Source: Phyto melanocephala (taxonomy: Eukaryota; Arthropoda; Insecta; Diptera; Rhinophoridae). Taken from it: DNA of 64,000 nt. Shown piece after piece: positions 1-11,655 of this stretch. Under the pieces are notes generated by a model. The model worked only from the letters and a program-made list of their open reading frames with translations, searched no databases and was not told the origin of the DNA. Position 1 is the first letter of the stretch, and each line of letters starts with the position of its first letter. The translations under genes were made by a program, and so were the position numbers. The stretch covers positions 126,380,833 through 126,444,832 of the forward strand of contig OW799233.1 in the NCBI GenBank assembly GCA_941918925.1. Direction: 5' to 3'.

Positions 1-1363
1 TTCAAATGAAATTTATGCCCTGATTGGTATACTTATATACGCTGGTGTTCATAAAAACTGGGACGAAAGATTGGATGAATTGTACCGCCTAGACAATCGT
101 CCTTTTTATCGGGCTGCAATGTCATTACAAAGAGTGCAGCAGCTTTTACGATTCCTGCGCTTCGACAATTATCAGACTAGAGCAGAACGTTTGAAGGAAG
201 ATAAGCTAGCAGCTTTCCATGATGTTTGGAATATGTTTTTGGCAAATATCAAAGGACCTTATAAACCATCATCATTCTTAACTATAGATGAACAATTGGT
301 ATTAACTCGTGGCCGATGTTCATTCAGACAGTATATACCATCAAAGCCAGGCAAGTACGGGATTAAGATTTTTTGGATTTGCGATGCGTTGAATTCGTAC
401 CCATTGAAAGCAGAAGTTTATGTAGGCAAACAACCGAATGAGATACGTTCGGTTGATTACGCATTAAATTTAGTTCATCGATTATCTACACCATATATCA
501 ATAAAGGACGAACTATTACGATGGATAACTTTTTTACAAGCTGTCCATTAGCAGAACAAATGTTGCAGAAAAAAACAACAATAATTGGAACAATTCGCTC
601 AAATAAACCAGATCTACCTAAAGAATTTACGAACAAGGCCGAAATTAAGAAGCGAGACCTGAATTCTTCTAAATTTTGCTTCGACAACCATCTGACTTTG
701 GTAAGTTATGTTCCGAAGCCAAACAAGAATGTATTGTTACTATCCACTCTACACAATGATGATATTGTTGACCTCGATACGAATAAACCCAACATAATAT
801 TGGACTATAATAAAACAAAGGGAGGTGTTGACACACTCGACAAATTAGTTCGTACCTATACCTGCAAGAGAAAGACCAAACGATGGCCAATGGTTCTATT
901 TTTTAATATGATTGATATCGCAGGTATAGCCGCTTATAATCTGTACAAATGTGCTAATCCACAACTATATATTCAGCGGAAAAACAATGAACGTAAAATC
1001 TTTTTGAAGGAGCTGGCTATGCAATTGGTAAATGATCATATATTGCACCGATTATCAAACCCACGGGCAATGAAAAAAAATGTTAAAATTGCTATTCATC
1101 AAATTGGATATGATATAATAAACATAAGACAGAGCACAACAACTGAAGGAACAGCGGCGAATAGATCTGTCAGTAAGCGACCAAGATGTTACATTTGCCC
1201 TCGATCCGCTGATAAAAAAACAGGAACAAGATGTTATGTCTGCAATCAGCCTTCTTGCACAACACATATAAAAACCGTTTGCATAAACTGTGTCAACGAA
1301 GAAGTAATGGATTCCCTTGAAGAAGAAAACAACGAAATCATGTCAGACGATGCATCTGGCTAA
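1..1363 (+). CDS. piggyBac-type transposase, 5' part outside the window
   Basis: DDE transposase of the piggyBac (DDE_Tnp_1_7) superfamily, which performs cut-and-paste transposition at TTAA sites in the nucleus. The frame is open from base 2, so the true start lies to the left; the stop is at 1361-1363. Counting from the TTG codon at 71, the three catalytic aspartates are D73 (TIDEQ), D152 (TMDNFFTS) and D254 (GGVDTLD). Their spacing of 79 and 102 residues nearly equals that of the moth piggyBac. A KGGVD..D block followed by a K.KRWPM stretch is typical of the family. The C-terminus (about residues 373-407) has CxxC-x11-CxxC-x4-C-x2-H-x4-CxxC, the cross-brace zinc domain that binds the ends. 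There is no stop or frameshift in about 450 codons, so it is a young copy or is under selection. A domesticated host gene is possible, but the transposon-like end just downstream argues for an element. Confidence 0.93.
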   Translation, partial: SNEIYALIGILIYAGVHKNWDERLDELYRLDNRPFYRAAMSLQRVQQLLRFLRFDNYQTRAERLKEDKLAAFHDVWNMFLANIKGPYKPSSFLTIDEQLVLTRGRCSFRQYIPSKPGKYGIKIFWICDALNSYPLKAEVYVGKQPNEIRSVDYALNLVHRLSTPYINKGRTITMDNFFTSCPLAEQMLQKKTTIIGTIRSNKPDLPKEFTNKAEIKKRDLNSSKFCFDNHLTLVSYVPKPNKNVLLLSTLHNDDIVDLDTNKPNIILDYNKTKGGVDTLDKLVRTYTCKRKTKRWPMVLFFNMIDIAGIAAYNLYKCANPQLYIQRKNNERKIFLKELAMQLVNDHILHRLSNPRAMKKNVKIAIHQIGYDIINIRQSTTTEGTAANRSVSKRPRCYICPRSADKKTGTRCYVCNQPSCTTHIKTVCINCVNEEVMDSLEEENNEIMSDDASG

Positions 1364-1420
1364 TTTTTTATGTAATATAATATAATTTAAATTATCTTAA
1401 TGTCAATCTTATATATTCTG

Positions 1421-1450
1421 AATAAAATAAGTTTTTTTTTCATTAATAAA
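1421..1450 (+). terminator. Polyadenylation signals after the piggyBac gene
   Basis: Two AATAAA hexamers (1421-1426 and 1445-1450) lie 58-87 bases after the stop codon, flanking a T-rich run, as expected for the 3' end of the transposase transcript. Confidence 0.5.
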
Positions 1451-1509
1451 TAACAATAGAAACGACTATTTTTTAACAAAAAGCTTAGAAAATGCATTTA
1501 AATATATGT

Positions 1510-1571
1510 GGGGTCAGGTTGACCCCATGCACAGACTATGTAAAATTTACTATGCACTGACAGAAGGTTAA
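1510..1571 (+). repeat. Putative right end of the piggyBac element
   Basis: A 17-base stem-loop palindrome (1510-1526, GGGGTCA-GGT-TGACCCC) is followed by two near-copies of a TATGCACtGACA-like motif and then ...CAGAAGG directly before TTAA (1568-1571). piggyBac elements end in CC(Y)/GG next to a duplicated TTAA, so the boundary at 1567/1568 fits. The left end is outside the window, so the inverted repeat cannot be confirmed. Confidence 0.5.
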
Positions 1572-4500
1572 GCTTTACTATAAACTCAAATTACTTTCAT
1601 ATGGACATAAATAAAAAAAAATCTTTAATGATAATTTTATTTATTTATTTTCGTATTTATTATAATTAAAATTACAATAAATCTTAAAGCTAAGAGCACT
1701 AGCGACAAAGGCTATCAAACAATAATTATGTGACAAGTATAAAAAAAAACACATAATAATCATACTTGTTTTACTTCTCGAAAAAAAAAATTATTTAAAT
1801 AAAAATCAAAATCCTATAGTATATAGTACACAAAATTCCAATTAGTTTTCATTAATCGGCATCCTGCTACGAGTTATAGAATAACAGCTATCAAAAGACC
1901 ACAGATGTTCAGTTTAATATCAAAGTAATAACTTTCAGGCTGCCAGATGCTACCTTAATTATAAACTTTTATGATACACCTCGGATAGTGCTTCAATTAA
2001 TCCAGCTCTAATTAAGCCTTTTTTAAATTTAATTCACACATATTAATTAATACTGGTAAATGATTAAAGAAGTATCATACTAGTCATTATAAAAGTAATT
2101 AATAATAATGGCTGTTGCGGTTAAAAAAAAGATAAACTTTAAAGCAAATATTTACAAGCATTACAACTTCTGTTTGCCTACCCTCATCATGTTTCCTAAT
2201 ACCAACTATGTATTTGGCAACCACATTATTTGAATTTCTATGCAAAAGCAGGGCAGTTTATTCTCCTCTCCGTCTTCGCTGAATCGATTTTATTTTCTTA
2301 AGCATTCAAAATCTAATCTTTATGTGGTCGCCCATAAAGACAACAAAAACCTATAAATGAAATTGCGACCTTACGATAAAAGCCATTTGAAGGCAAGAAA
2401 AAAACGAGACATTGGTAAAGATATGCTAAGAAAATTTATTTAATATTACAAGTTCTTTGGGGCTTATTTTAAATTAAGATAAGTGTTTCTCAAGAAAGGA
2501 TTTATTTGAACTTTGTTTTGTTGGTTTTGGTTAGCATACACTACACTCAAAGAGTGGTAAACAATTATACACTTTTTTATTGCTACTAAAAACGCAATAA
2601 AGTTTTATTTTTTATTAATATTTTACAAGTGTTTTATACTGGTATATACACATTTGTATGTATATGGTGCTATATACTCAATTGTTGCATTCAAAAGTGC
2701 GTCTGCTAAGTGTTGTATTTTCACAACGTCATAATTTTCTAATAAATTTAATTGAAAAGTGTTGTTAAGTTGGTTGTATAAATTTAAACAAAAATAAAAA
2801 ATAAGACAATAGGACACCTAGTGAGTTCACCAAAAATATTATTTATTTTACAGTTATTTCTGAAATAACTACTGCCTTTACTACTGATTCACAGATTTTA
2901 ACTCAGAAACGGCTAAACATTATAATTTGTAAAGATCATATTTTGGCATTTATATAATGAGATAATTCATTCTGTCAGGAATATATGCTGGGGACGTTGA
3001 ATCTCTAGTTGTTTCTTTTAGCTATAATATTTTTAAGTTTGTTAAGTTTTCTCGTAGGTTTTGGTATTTTCCTATTTCTACGATTCTGAAGGTTTTATCT
3101 AATGTTTCGTGTCAGATGTACATCTGAGGTTTTAAGGAGATGTTCATTTCAACAGAGCTTTGAGATTTAAGTGCATGAATTTTTCTTTTGGTTGGCTTGC
3201 TCGGAGACAGACATATGTCAGAACGCTTCATGTTTTCTTTACAAGTTCACTCGCCTTGCAGATGTTACGAAGACTGGGGACTAAGTTCTTTTATTGTTTC
3301 AGAGCTGTTAATTGAATATTTTCTTCTGCACTTCTTTTTCTAGCTTGTAGTTTTGGTAAATCTTTTTTGAATAATTTTATCTACTATAAATAGAATGGGA
3401 GTTAGTACACAATACTGTTTAACGCTGTTAACTCTTCTTTTTTTTCTTAAAGGTTTTTTTTTTAAAATAATGAAGGTATTATGAGACTAAGTTCAATTCC
3501 ATGAATTATTATTCGATTATTAAGACGATAGTTTTAAACTGATCAATACAGAATCTCGGCTTTAAAAGATTTACGTAAGTAGGGGTTAAAATATGGTTGA
3601 GAATTATTTTTTGCAAATTTAGCGTACGAATCAGGGTGGCAAATTTTCGAACCGTTCCTTTTGAAATCTTTATTATTATGTACAATCCGCAATCAGTTAT
3701 CAGGTATTGATTATTTTTAAGTTGTTTCAGAATTATGACCGTTTTTATGTTTGCAACGCTGCTTATATTTTTAGCTTATCCTACAAGGTTAGATACTCAG
3801 TTTATTATACCACACCTGGATTGCCTTTTTATTTTAATTTTTAAGGATAAGTAGTTAAGTTGGAAGATATTAGATCATTTGTTCTCTTCTACGAGGCTCT
3901 AAAAAGAGGCGAATTTGTATTCATTTTTTATCTTAGAATATCCAATACATTATTCAGCTGATTTTGTAAATATGTGTTAAGCTTTCACCGTTCAATGTTG
4001 AGATGTAATATATCTCACATTAAATATTAAAGCGTCACAACGCAAAATTTTTCGTGTGTAAATTTTTTCAATAGAATAATTCACAATTCACATTTCTTAA
4101 CTACTGCAAACATTTCATTCTCATAACTATCCTTTTACTTTGAAAAATCTATGGTTTTGGTGGACAACCGCGTATGTCTTAAAACCAAATTTTTCAGAAG
4201 AGCCATAAATGCGTTCTAAATTATTATTTATCTTAAAGATTTAATAAGAAAAAAATTATTTTCTGATGTGTCAGAAAAAAATTTCATACCGCCAATAATA
4301 CAAGATAAATTTGCACTAACAAGAATATTGAATTTGTTTGACAGAAATGCTGTATGTTTTTAATTTAATTTGTAAGTATTTAAATAAAAAATTAATATGA
4401 AGATATTTTTTTTATAAAAAAAAAATTAAACCAATTCTCTTTAAACAGCTTATAATTAATAAAATAACGTTTTATTAAATACTTTTATTTGCTATTGTGA

Positions 4501-5740
4501 AAATTACATTCTGCAAATATTTGAAAAACTTGCCCACGGCTGTACTCTTACGTTGTAAATGTTACTAAGTAATATCAGTTCATTAAATCATTTAAACTTT
4601 GACCTTTTTATCGTGTTTATTTATTATTTACTTATTCAATTATATATTTTTCTTTTTTATATTATTTTTTTTTTTTTTTTTGTTAATAAAGGAAGTATTC
4701 GAAATACAATCATTATAGTTTAACGGGCTGTTTTATATTTTCCCTGTATTTGGTAACGTTTCCACCTTTTCGCTTTTACTTAAATATTTAAATTTATGTT
4801 ATTTTCATATTTCGTGATTGTCTTTTTATTGTTCATAAATAATTGTTGTGTTATAGTTGCTGGTGCTTTTGTCCTTTCTATGCCTTGGGACATATAAAGG
4901 TGTGTACATTTATTTGAATGTTAAATCAAAAATACACACATAGAAAAACACACACGCCCACAAATACAATAATTTTTGTTTTCACATATTGCATACATAC
5001 ACATATATATATGTGTATGTATAAATTTTATTTATATGTTCGTATTTATTTTTATTTATAATGGAAATTTGGAAACATATTTCGGCTCGAAAATAAAACT
5101 GAATCATTTATGAAAAAAATTTTTTATAAAATATAAGACATAAAAACAATTTTTATTTTTTTCGGTTTAAGGTGTGTTTTACTTCAAACATAAATCATCT
5201 TTTAATTATATTAGTCAAATTTAGGCAGTAGGCAATAAGCATTGTTTACTTAAAAGTCTGTATCCTATTTAAACATATGAAGTTTAGGAGTATTAAAGCT
5301 TAAATGATTATTTAATACACATTGTAAATATAAGTGGAAACTAATAAACAAATTTGACTTTGCATAAAATATAAATGACTAAAGATGATTGAATTGGCAA
5401 TGCAAATTTTACGCTTTTTGCCATAGATTTAGAGCTTTTTGTCAAACCAAAAGTTTTATTTATTTTTTTGATCAGCGTTTTTTTTCAAACGCACTAGATT
5501 AGCGAGATATACTTTAAAGTTTAAATCTTTTAAATGATGCAATATTTTCTGTAGTATATAATAATTATAAACTAACTTAAATACAATTTAATATTTCTAT
5601 ACAAATCAAGTCTTTTTTTAGTGAAAATTATATATTAGCTAAACAAATTTAATGGTTGTATGAATAATGTACATGGCACCTAATTGATATTATAAAAAAA
5701 CAAACATTTTTTAAATGAATTAATTTGCGGATACTTATCT
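1572..5740. other. AT-rich non-coding DNA, no gene seen
   Basis: About 4.2 kb of A/T-rich sequence without a convincing coding frame. Simple A and T runs are common, for example a long T run near 4660-4680. No transposon ends were recognised here. Short ORFs, such as the one on the minus strand near 2620-2820, have no recognisable motif. Confidence 0.6.
4993..5022. repeat. Perfect 30-base palindrome
   Basis: ATACATACACATATA and its exact reverse complement abut without a spacer. It is built from TA/CA microsatellite units, so slippage is a simpler origin than selection. Confidence 0.8.
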
Positions 5741-6420
5741 AAAAACAATCACAGGCTTATCGGAAACGAGAAAGCCGACAAATTATCCAGAATGGGAGCT
5801 CTTCAGAGTAATATTACTTTAAACCCTTTGACTTTAATATAACGCTAAACCCCTTAAATGATTCATGGATGAACTTAAATGTTGAGCGACGGAGGAACAC
5901 GCCAGAAAATGGCAAGGTACTGACGTCGGTAAAGTGACAAGAATACTATGGTATGATCCAAATTTTGAGAAATCAAAGGAAATTCTGAGACTGAATAGAC
6001 CAACACTTATGAGACTAACCAGTGTGATTACAGGTCATACGGAGTTGAGAACTCATCTAGCTGGCATATGACTGTCTGAGGAGACAACATGCAGAGCATG
6101 CGAGGAAGAAGATGAGACTTTGGTACACTATCTCTGTCATTGTCCTGCGTTTGGGCATATTAGACGCGATAATTTTACAGTGAGTGGATACTATGCCGAA
6201 TTTGGAGTACCTGGGGAACTCAAACTGGAGATCCATATGGAATTACATTGAGGGGACTGAGTTCTTGAACTAGTCCGATATTTATGGGAAATAATGATTA
6301 TGGTTTTAAATTGGGAATTCCGGTTCCCACATGGAGCACACAACATGCCAACTGGGCATAAGTGTATACTTGTCTTGGGTTAGGGTTTTTAGTGCCCCTC
6401 CTTTTTAACCTAACCTATTT
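5741..6420 (+). mobile_element. LINE retrotransposon 3' fragment (RNase H end, zinc finger, 3' UTR)
   Basis: The reading frame begins inside the end of an RNase H domain (GNEKADKLSRMGAL near 5760-5800), so the copy is 5' truncated. It continues to the C-terminal zinc-finger block TTCRACEEEDETLVHYLCHC (about 6086-6145), the CCHC motif found after RNase H in I/LOA/jockey-type LINE polyproteins. An in-frame TGA (near 6068) and another stop after the block show that it is dead. The 3' UTR ends in a run related to AACCTAACCTA. The same 3' tail occurs at 9262-9345 and 63160-63245, so these are one family. Confidence 0.75.
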
Positions 6421-9261
6421 AAAAACAAATTAAGGCAATTACAAACAAATTTAAACACTACTTAAGTTTACCTAAATATTTTCAAAGATTTCAACACAAC
6501 ATTATAAAAATATGAAAAGTGTTATATTTTGAAGTATCAAAAATTAATGAAAGTCGCTACAAAAAGATGGCAAAAACGTAGTTTGTAGTTTCGACAGGAT
6601 AATACCGCTTGCTATACCTAAGAGAACAATAAAAATTATGAAAGTTGTATTATCACCAGTAGAGGACTGTGAGTTGGCCACAAAGGTTTTTTGTAGGTTA
6701 TTATGAAATTGAAAGTGTATAGAAATAATCCTTAAACAGTTCATGAACCTAAAATAATATTATCGAGCAGATATTAATCATTGTCCAGGAAAAACGTGAT
6801 TGACAGTTTTGGTTAAAGATAAGGAGCCTTTCAAGCTAGTATGGATTATTTGACGAATATTAATTTTTATCCGAAATCTCTTTGTAATAAAGTGCATTAT
6901 TAATATTTCTAATACCTAAATAAAACATCTTTTATCTGTTAAAGTTAAAATGATAATTTATCCCACCAATTTATCCCCATTATAAGTCTGCGCAACACAT
7001 TTTGTAACTTGATTTCTAAATTCACTAAATTATATCTGGCTTTAATTAAAACAATGTTTACGAAAATCGGAGCAAAATTTTTTTTTGTGATTTCTGGTAT
7101 GTTTTTGAATTAACCTCTAGCAACTTTTGAATATAGATAGTGGACAACACTATATAAAACACTTGTTTTAAATAATAATTAAGCAAAATAATTTTTAAAA
7201 TATTTATATATCGTCGGCTTAATATACAAACCTTCTAACTCCCTTTCAAAAATCTTGCAGTAGAGACTTAAAATATTTCTTATATTTCATATTTGTAACT
7301 TGAGAGAAAAACCAAAAATATAGTTGGCTTATTTTATAAAATTTTTTATATATGGCTACAAACTTTAAAAATAAAAATCGTATTAATTAAATTAAAAATG
7401 ATTTTATAATTTAACAGGTTTATTAATAATGTGTTGGATTTAGAAGTGTTTCTTACAAAAATTTCTCTGTGAGATAATTTTGCAGAGTTTCTTGTCAAAA
7501 CTTTTTACAAACTTCAAGACTTTAGTTGAAGAAAAGTTACATGCTGGTCGACGAGGCGTATCTTCCTCTAAAACACGGCATCAAAACCTCAATTTACTTA
7601 AAAAGTTGATTCAGCCGACGATTTATTAATAAATTAATATTTTTTCGTAATTTTTATTATTTATTTTTCAATTTAATTTAATATTAACTTAAGGAAGTTT
7701 AATAATATAAAATTAACCTTAATAAGTGATTATGAATAATAAGGAATAAACATTATACAATACTTTAAATGTCAAATTAAAAGATATTATAAAAACTGGT
7801 GCCTATAAAAAATATTAATAAATAAAATAAATTGAAGAATAGAAATACCAATGGTTATAGCTAATTTTAGACCTATAATTTCAATACATGTTTACATTAA
7901 AAAACCATAAAACGAAATAAAAATAAATAAAAAATAAAAAACTCGTAATGTTAATCATGACGTATGATTACTATTTACATTATAAATTGAATTAAACATA
8001 AATCATACGTCCCGGAGTGCTGAGAACTTTAACAGAAGTTTTCGAAGTTACAGTTTGATAAATGAATATTTTATTTTATAAATACAATTTAAATGAACTG
8101 AAAGCTGTCACAAATATAAGTTATTATTACTCTGTCGAAAACCATTTTAGTCGTATCAACACATGTTGTCAAAAAAATAAATACGCCTCCACACAATGTA
8201 TGAAAGTCAAGGTTTAAGTTTGTAGTTACGGGTTTGTTTTATGTTTACTTACATTTCTTGTAGGTGTACTTGTGACATTTTAAAAACGTTAAAGAATAAT
8301 CCAAAGTTTCTATGTTTTTTTTTAATAATTATAAAAAAAACGCTCGTAAAGAAAAGGTATGCCTGCCGTGAGTCAAAAATATAAACATTTTGTGGTGGCA
8401 ATGTTATTAGAAAATATTTTATTAACCTCTACCATTCAAAATTTTGAAAATAAGTGCATAAGGGTTTCTTATTCTATTAAAGAAACCAAAGGACATTTTT
8501 ATCTATGACTTGTCTTATTTTGCAACGTAAGTTCATTTAAGTACATTCCCGTCTAACCGTCTACTTGTGTTTAAGAGATATTAAGGGTATATAGTACTTA
8601 TCAAGCCGAACTCAAAACAATTTATTCAAATGTTTTATCATATAAAGGCCTGTATGGCACTTGATACTTGCTCGCTTTCAACTGTACACAACTCAAAATG
8701 CACGTAGCAATATTCCAAGTTTTTGAGCTGTACAACCAAAATAAGCATTCTGTTAAAAATATTTTATTTTATATTTGAAGTATAAACTAACTCATTGTCT
8801 GATTAATAAAAACTGTACTATTATTAAGTGGAATCAGTAAATAATCGACTGTGTGTCATGGTTTATCAGTTGATTGGACCGTCGATGATAGCAAGAGCTA
8901 ACGTAGCTTGAAGCTGAAGTCCATTATGACGGCGTCACATTGTTCCATCCAAATAATGTAATAGTGTACACAGCATGAAACGTAAATGTTTTATTGAGAA
9001 ATAATTTTAATAAACACATCTCGTAGTTTCTTCTTTTTAGTTAATCAAATTTAAAACTCTTTGTCTATGAGGTATGATTCAATAAATCAAGGCACATAGT
9101 AATTGCTCATTTAAAGAGACTTAAAAATTTTACTTTCTGCATGGACTGTCCAGCAAAAACTTTCATGACAAATTATTGTGATAAAAGTACTAAAATACAG
9201 TTCTTAATTTATTTAGGAGATAGTTAGAAAAACCTATTATCGTATTAAACAAAGTGAAAAC
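6421..9261. other. AT-rich non-coding DNA, no gene seen
   Basis: About 2.8 kb with no recognised transposon or coding region. The 66-codon minus-strand ORF at 6544-6744 has no family signature and I do not call it. Confidence 0.55.
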
Positions 9262-9345
9262 GCACAACATGCCAACGGGGCATACGTGTATACCTGTTAT
9301 GGGTTTTGGCTTTTAGTGCCCCTCTTTTTCAATCTAAGCTAAGTG
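9262..9345 (+). mobile_element. Short 3' UTR remnant of the same LINE family
   Basis: About 80 bases matching the 3' tail of the LINE at 5741-6420: both contain CACAACATGCCAAC, then GGGCATA.GTGTATAC and TTTTAGTGCCCCTC. It is a severely 5'-truncated insertion, as expected of LINEs. Confidence 0.7.
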
Positions 9346-11655
9346 AAACTTGAACCTTTCAATATAAAAATTCTTAAAAAATTGTAAATTTTTATTAATA
9401 TTGAACAAATTCATTGCAAATGGAGATATTGACATTCTACACGATATTTAAAAATTTATTGTTTTTTTTTCGATATCCACCGACTAATAATTTAATAGTT
9501 GCTTTCGTTACCTTCTTGGATGAGGTGATCCAAATATCCTTATAAGCGGACGTGAATAACTTTACTGTGTTTTTTTTTCTTCTTTTTTTACATTAGCCCA
9601 ATACCTTTCCATTGATCATTAATCAAATAAGCATTAACCACTCAAGAGGCCCTTTTTTCCATGATGCCAAATCAGCCTAGAAATATAAAATCACTCTGTG
9701 ATGTTTTAAGAATAGTAAAATCTGTTTTTTTTTTAATTTTCCGTAATAACAACTGATTTAGAAACTTCTTAGGGAATTTTTTTTTATCTATTATTGTTCT
9801 TGGATATTCCCTCAGCCACATAAAATTCTTGACTTAGAAATTGTAAAACCTTTTATCATCCACAACAAAACTGGTGCATCCTTTTTATAAATCGGAAGAT
9901 TTATGAACATTATAAAACTTTAAACTAAAAGAGCTATGGTTCTGCGCACAGAATAATCAAAGCATTAAACATTATGGGTTGCTTTTCGGATAAAGGTGGG
10001 CGGTGCTCTTCGAAAGATTTTTTCCACTTTTTTATCTAACCAATATTTCATACGGCCTGTTTCCTACCTGTTTTGATTTTCCCAGCATGTTCAAGTCCTT
10101 TTTAAAATATTAAATGGATTTTGAAACAGAGACACCGTGAACATATAGATCTTTTGCTATTTTTCTGAAAGTTCGTTTTGAATTTTTTTAGACAGGTTTT
10201 AATATTATTTTTACGTCCTTTTTTTCGCTGTGCATTTTGCCCGATGTAACAGTTGAAAAGGAATGGTTTTAAAAATAAAATATCTGACATATAACTAAAA
10301 GCTATAATTTGTTGGACTAAGAATAATTTTTGGCTGGCATGGTATTTTCAATTTTTTTCAGACTTTCTCCATACAAAGTTGGATACAAAAAATGTATATA
10401 TATTAGTCGAATCTATGAATTAAAAATGCACTCAATTGATACTGGTATCGAACAAAAGAGATGGAGAAGTAAAATGCAATAAATTGTGAAAAAGATAAAA
10501 TACAGAAAACTATGAAAATTTTGAAATTTAAAATGGCAGCTTAAAAACACGGTTGATAATTTTGTTTTGTTATTTATATTAATTAAATTTAGAGAATGTC
10601 TTAAGTAATATGTTTCAAAGTATATTTATAATTTTTCAAAATATTTCTTACCGTATTTTATGATTTAATTCTCTTTATGTTAATATTTGTGGGACAAAAC
10701 TTTTCACAATTTGAGAATTCATAAGAATATTGAAATGCATAAATCTGTGATACGCAGTTGTATTAAAATTTCAATATAATGAAAAATTCATTAACACTAC
10801 AAATAAATGTGTTATAAATATTCAGAAAAAAATAAAATTTAAAACTGAATATTTAAATATTCTGCATAAAAATGAGTTAAAAATTTTGTTATTGCAGCAT
10901 ATGTGGACAGAAATAAAACGGTCACTACAAACATTTTAACAACAGCAAGCAAAAACAGAAAAAGTTATTTATTATTTTTTTTTTTTTGTTATAAATACAA
11001 TTGTGTATAATATTGACATAATATATCTTCCACTTGATACTCACACACATCCATTTATGTACTACACAGCAACGTTTAATGTTTCTACTGGCATTTACAT
11101 ATTCGTAAATACTTTATAGGCGGCACAAATCAAAAAAAAAAAAAAAATAAAAATAATAAAAATAAAAATAAATAAAAACAACAACATCCCTCAGCAGTTA
11201 ATTTACATAAGATTTACCTTTATACGTATTCAAGGAAACATGTAACCGGATGTTGTGTTTTTATATTTTAACCATTTTGACTTCCGGTCGTAAGGTAATA
11301 AATATTGGGCGTAAGCTACGAGGACAATATGACATTTTATTTTTCGTGCAACAGGCCTTAATTTATTACAATGAATTATGGTTTGGCAGAACAGAGAAGA
11401 AAAGCATATCAGTAAATTTGTAATCCACACACAATATTTCCTAACCTTTTCTGAAAATAATAAATAAATTCTCATTTTAGAGAAAATGTTTTATTGATTT
11501 TCCGAGTATGGAAACTAAATAAAATTTTTATTATTAAAAATTTTGAAAAAGTTGAAACAAATTGTAAGAATAATTTCAGTGATTTTAAAAATCTTTATGA
11601 ATTACATTAACTACATAAGTCCACACACATTTTGCTGTCTGAAAATAAACAACCA
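9346..11655. other. AT-rich non-coding DNA, no gene seen
   Basis: T-rich and A-rich runs, for example near 9565-9590 and an A/AATAAA-rich run at 11133-11185. Short ORFs are compatible with chance at this composition. Confidence 0.55.

Noticed and set aside
2990..3900. Possible decayed LTR retroelement (less AT-rich stretch)
   Set aside because: I found no paired long terminal repeats, primer-binding site, polypurine tract or protease/RT motif.
4993..5022. Perfect 30-base palindrome as a regulatory or replication site
   Set aside because: It is composed of TA and CA/TG dinucleotide units and is best explained as a microsatellite.
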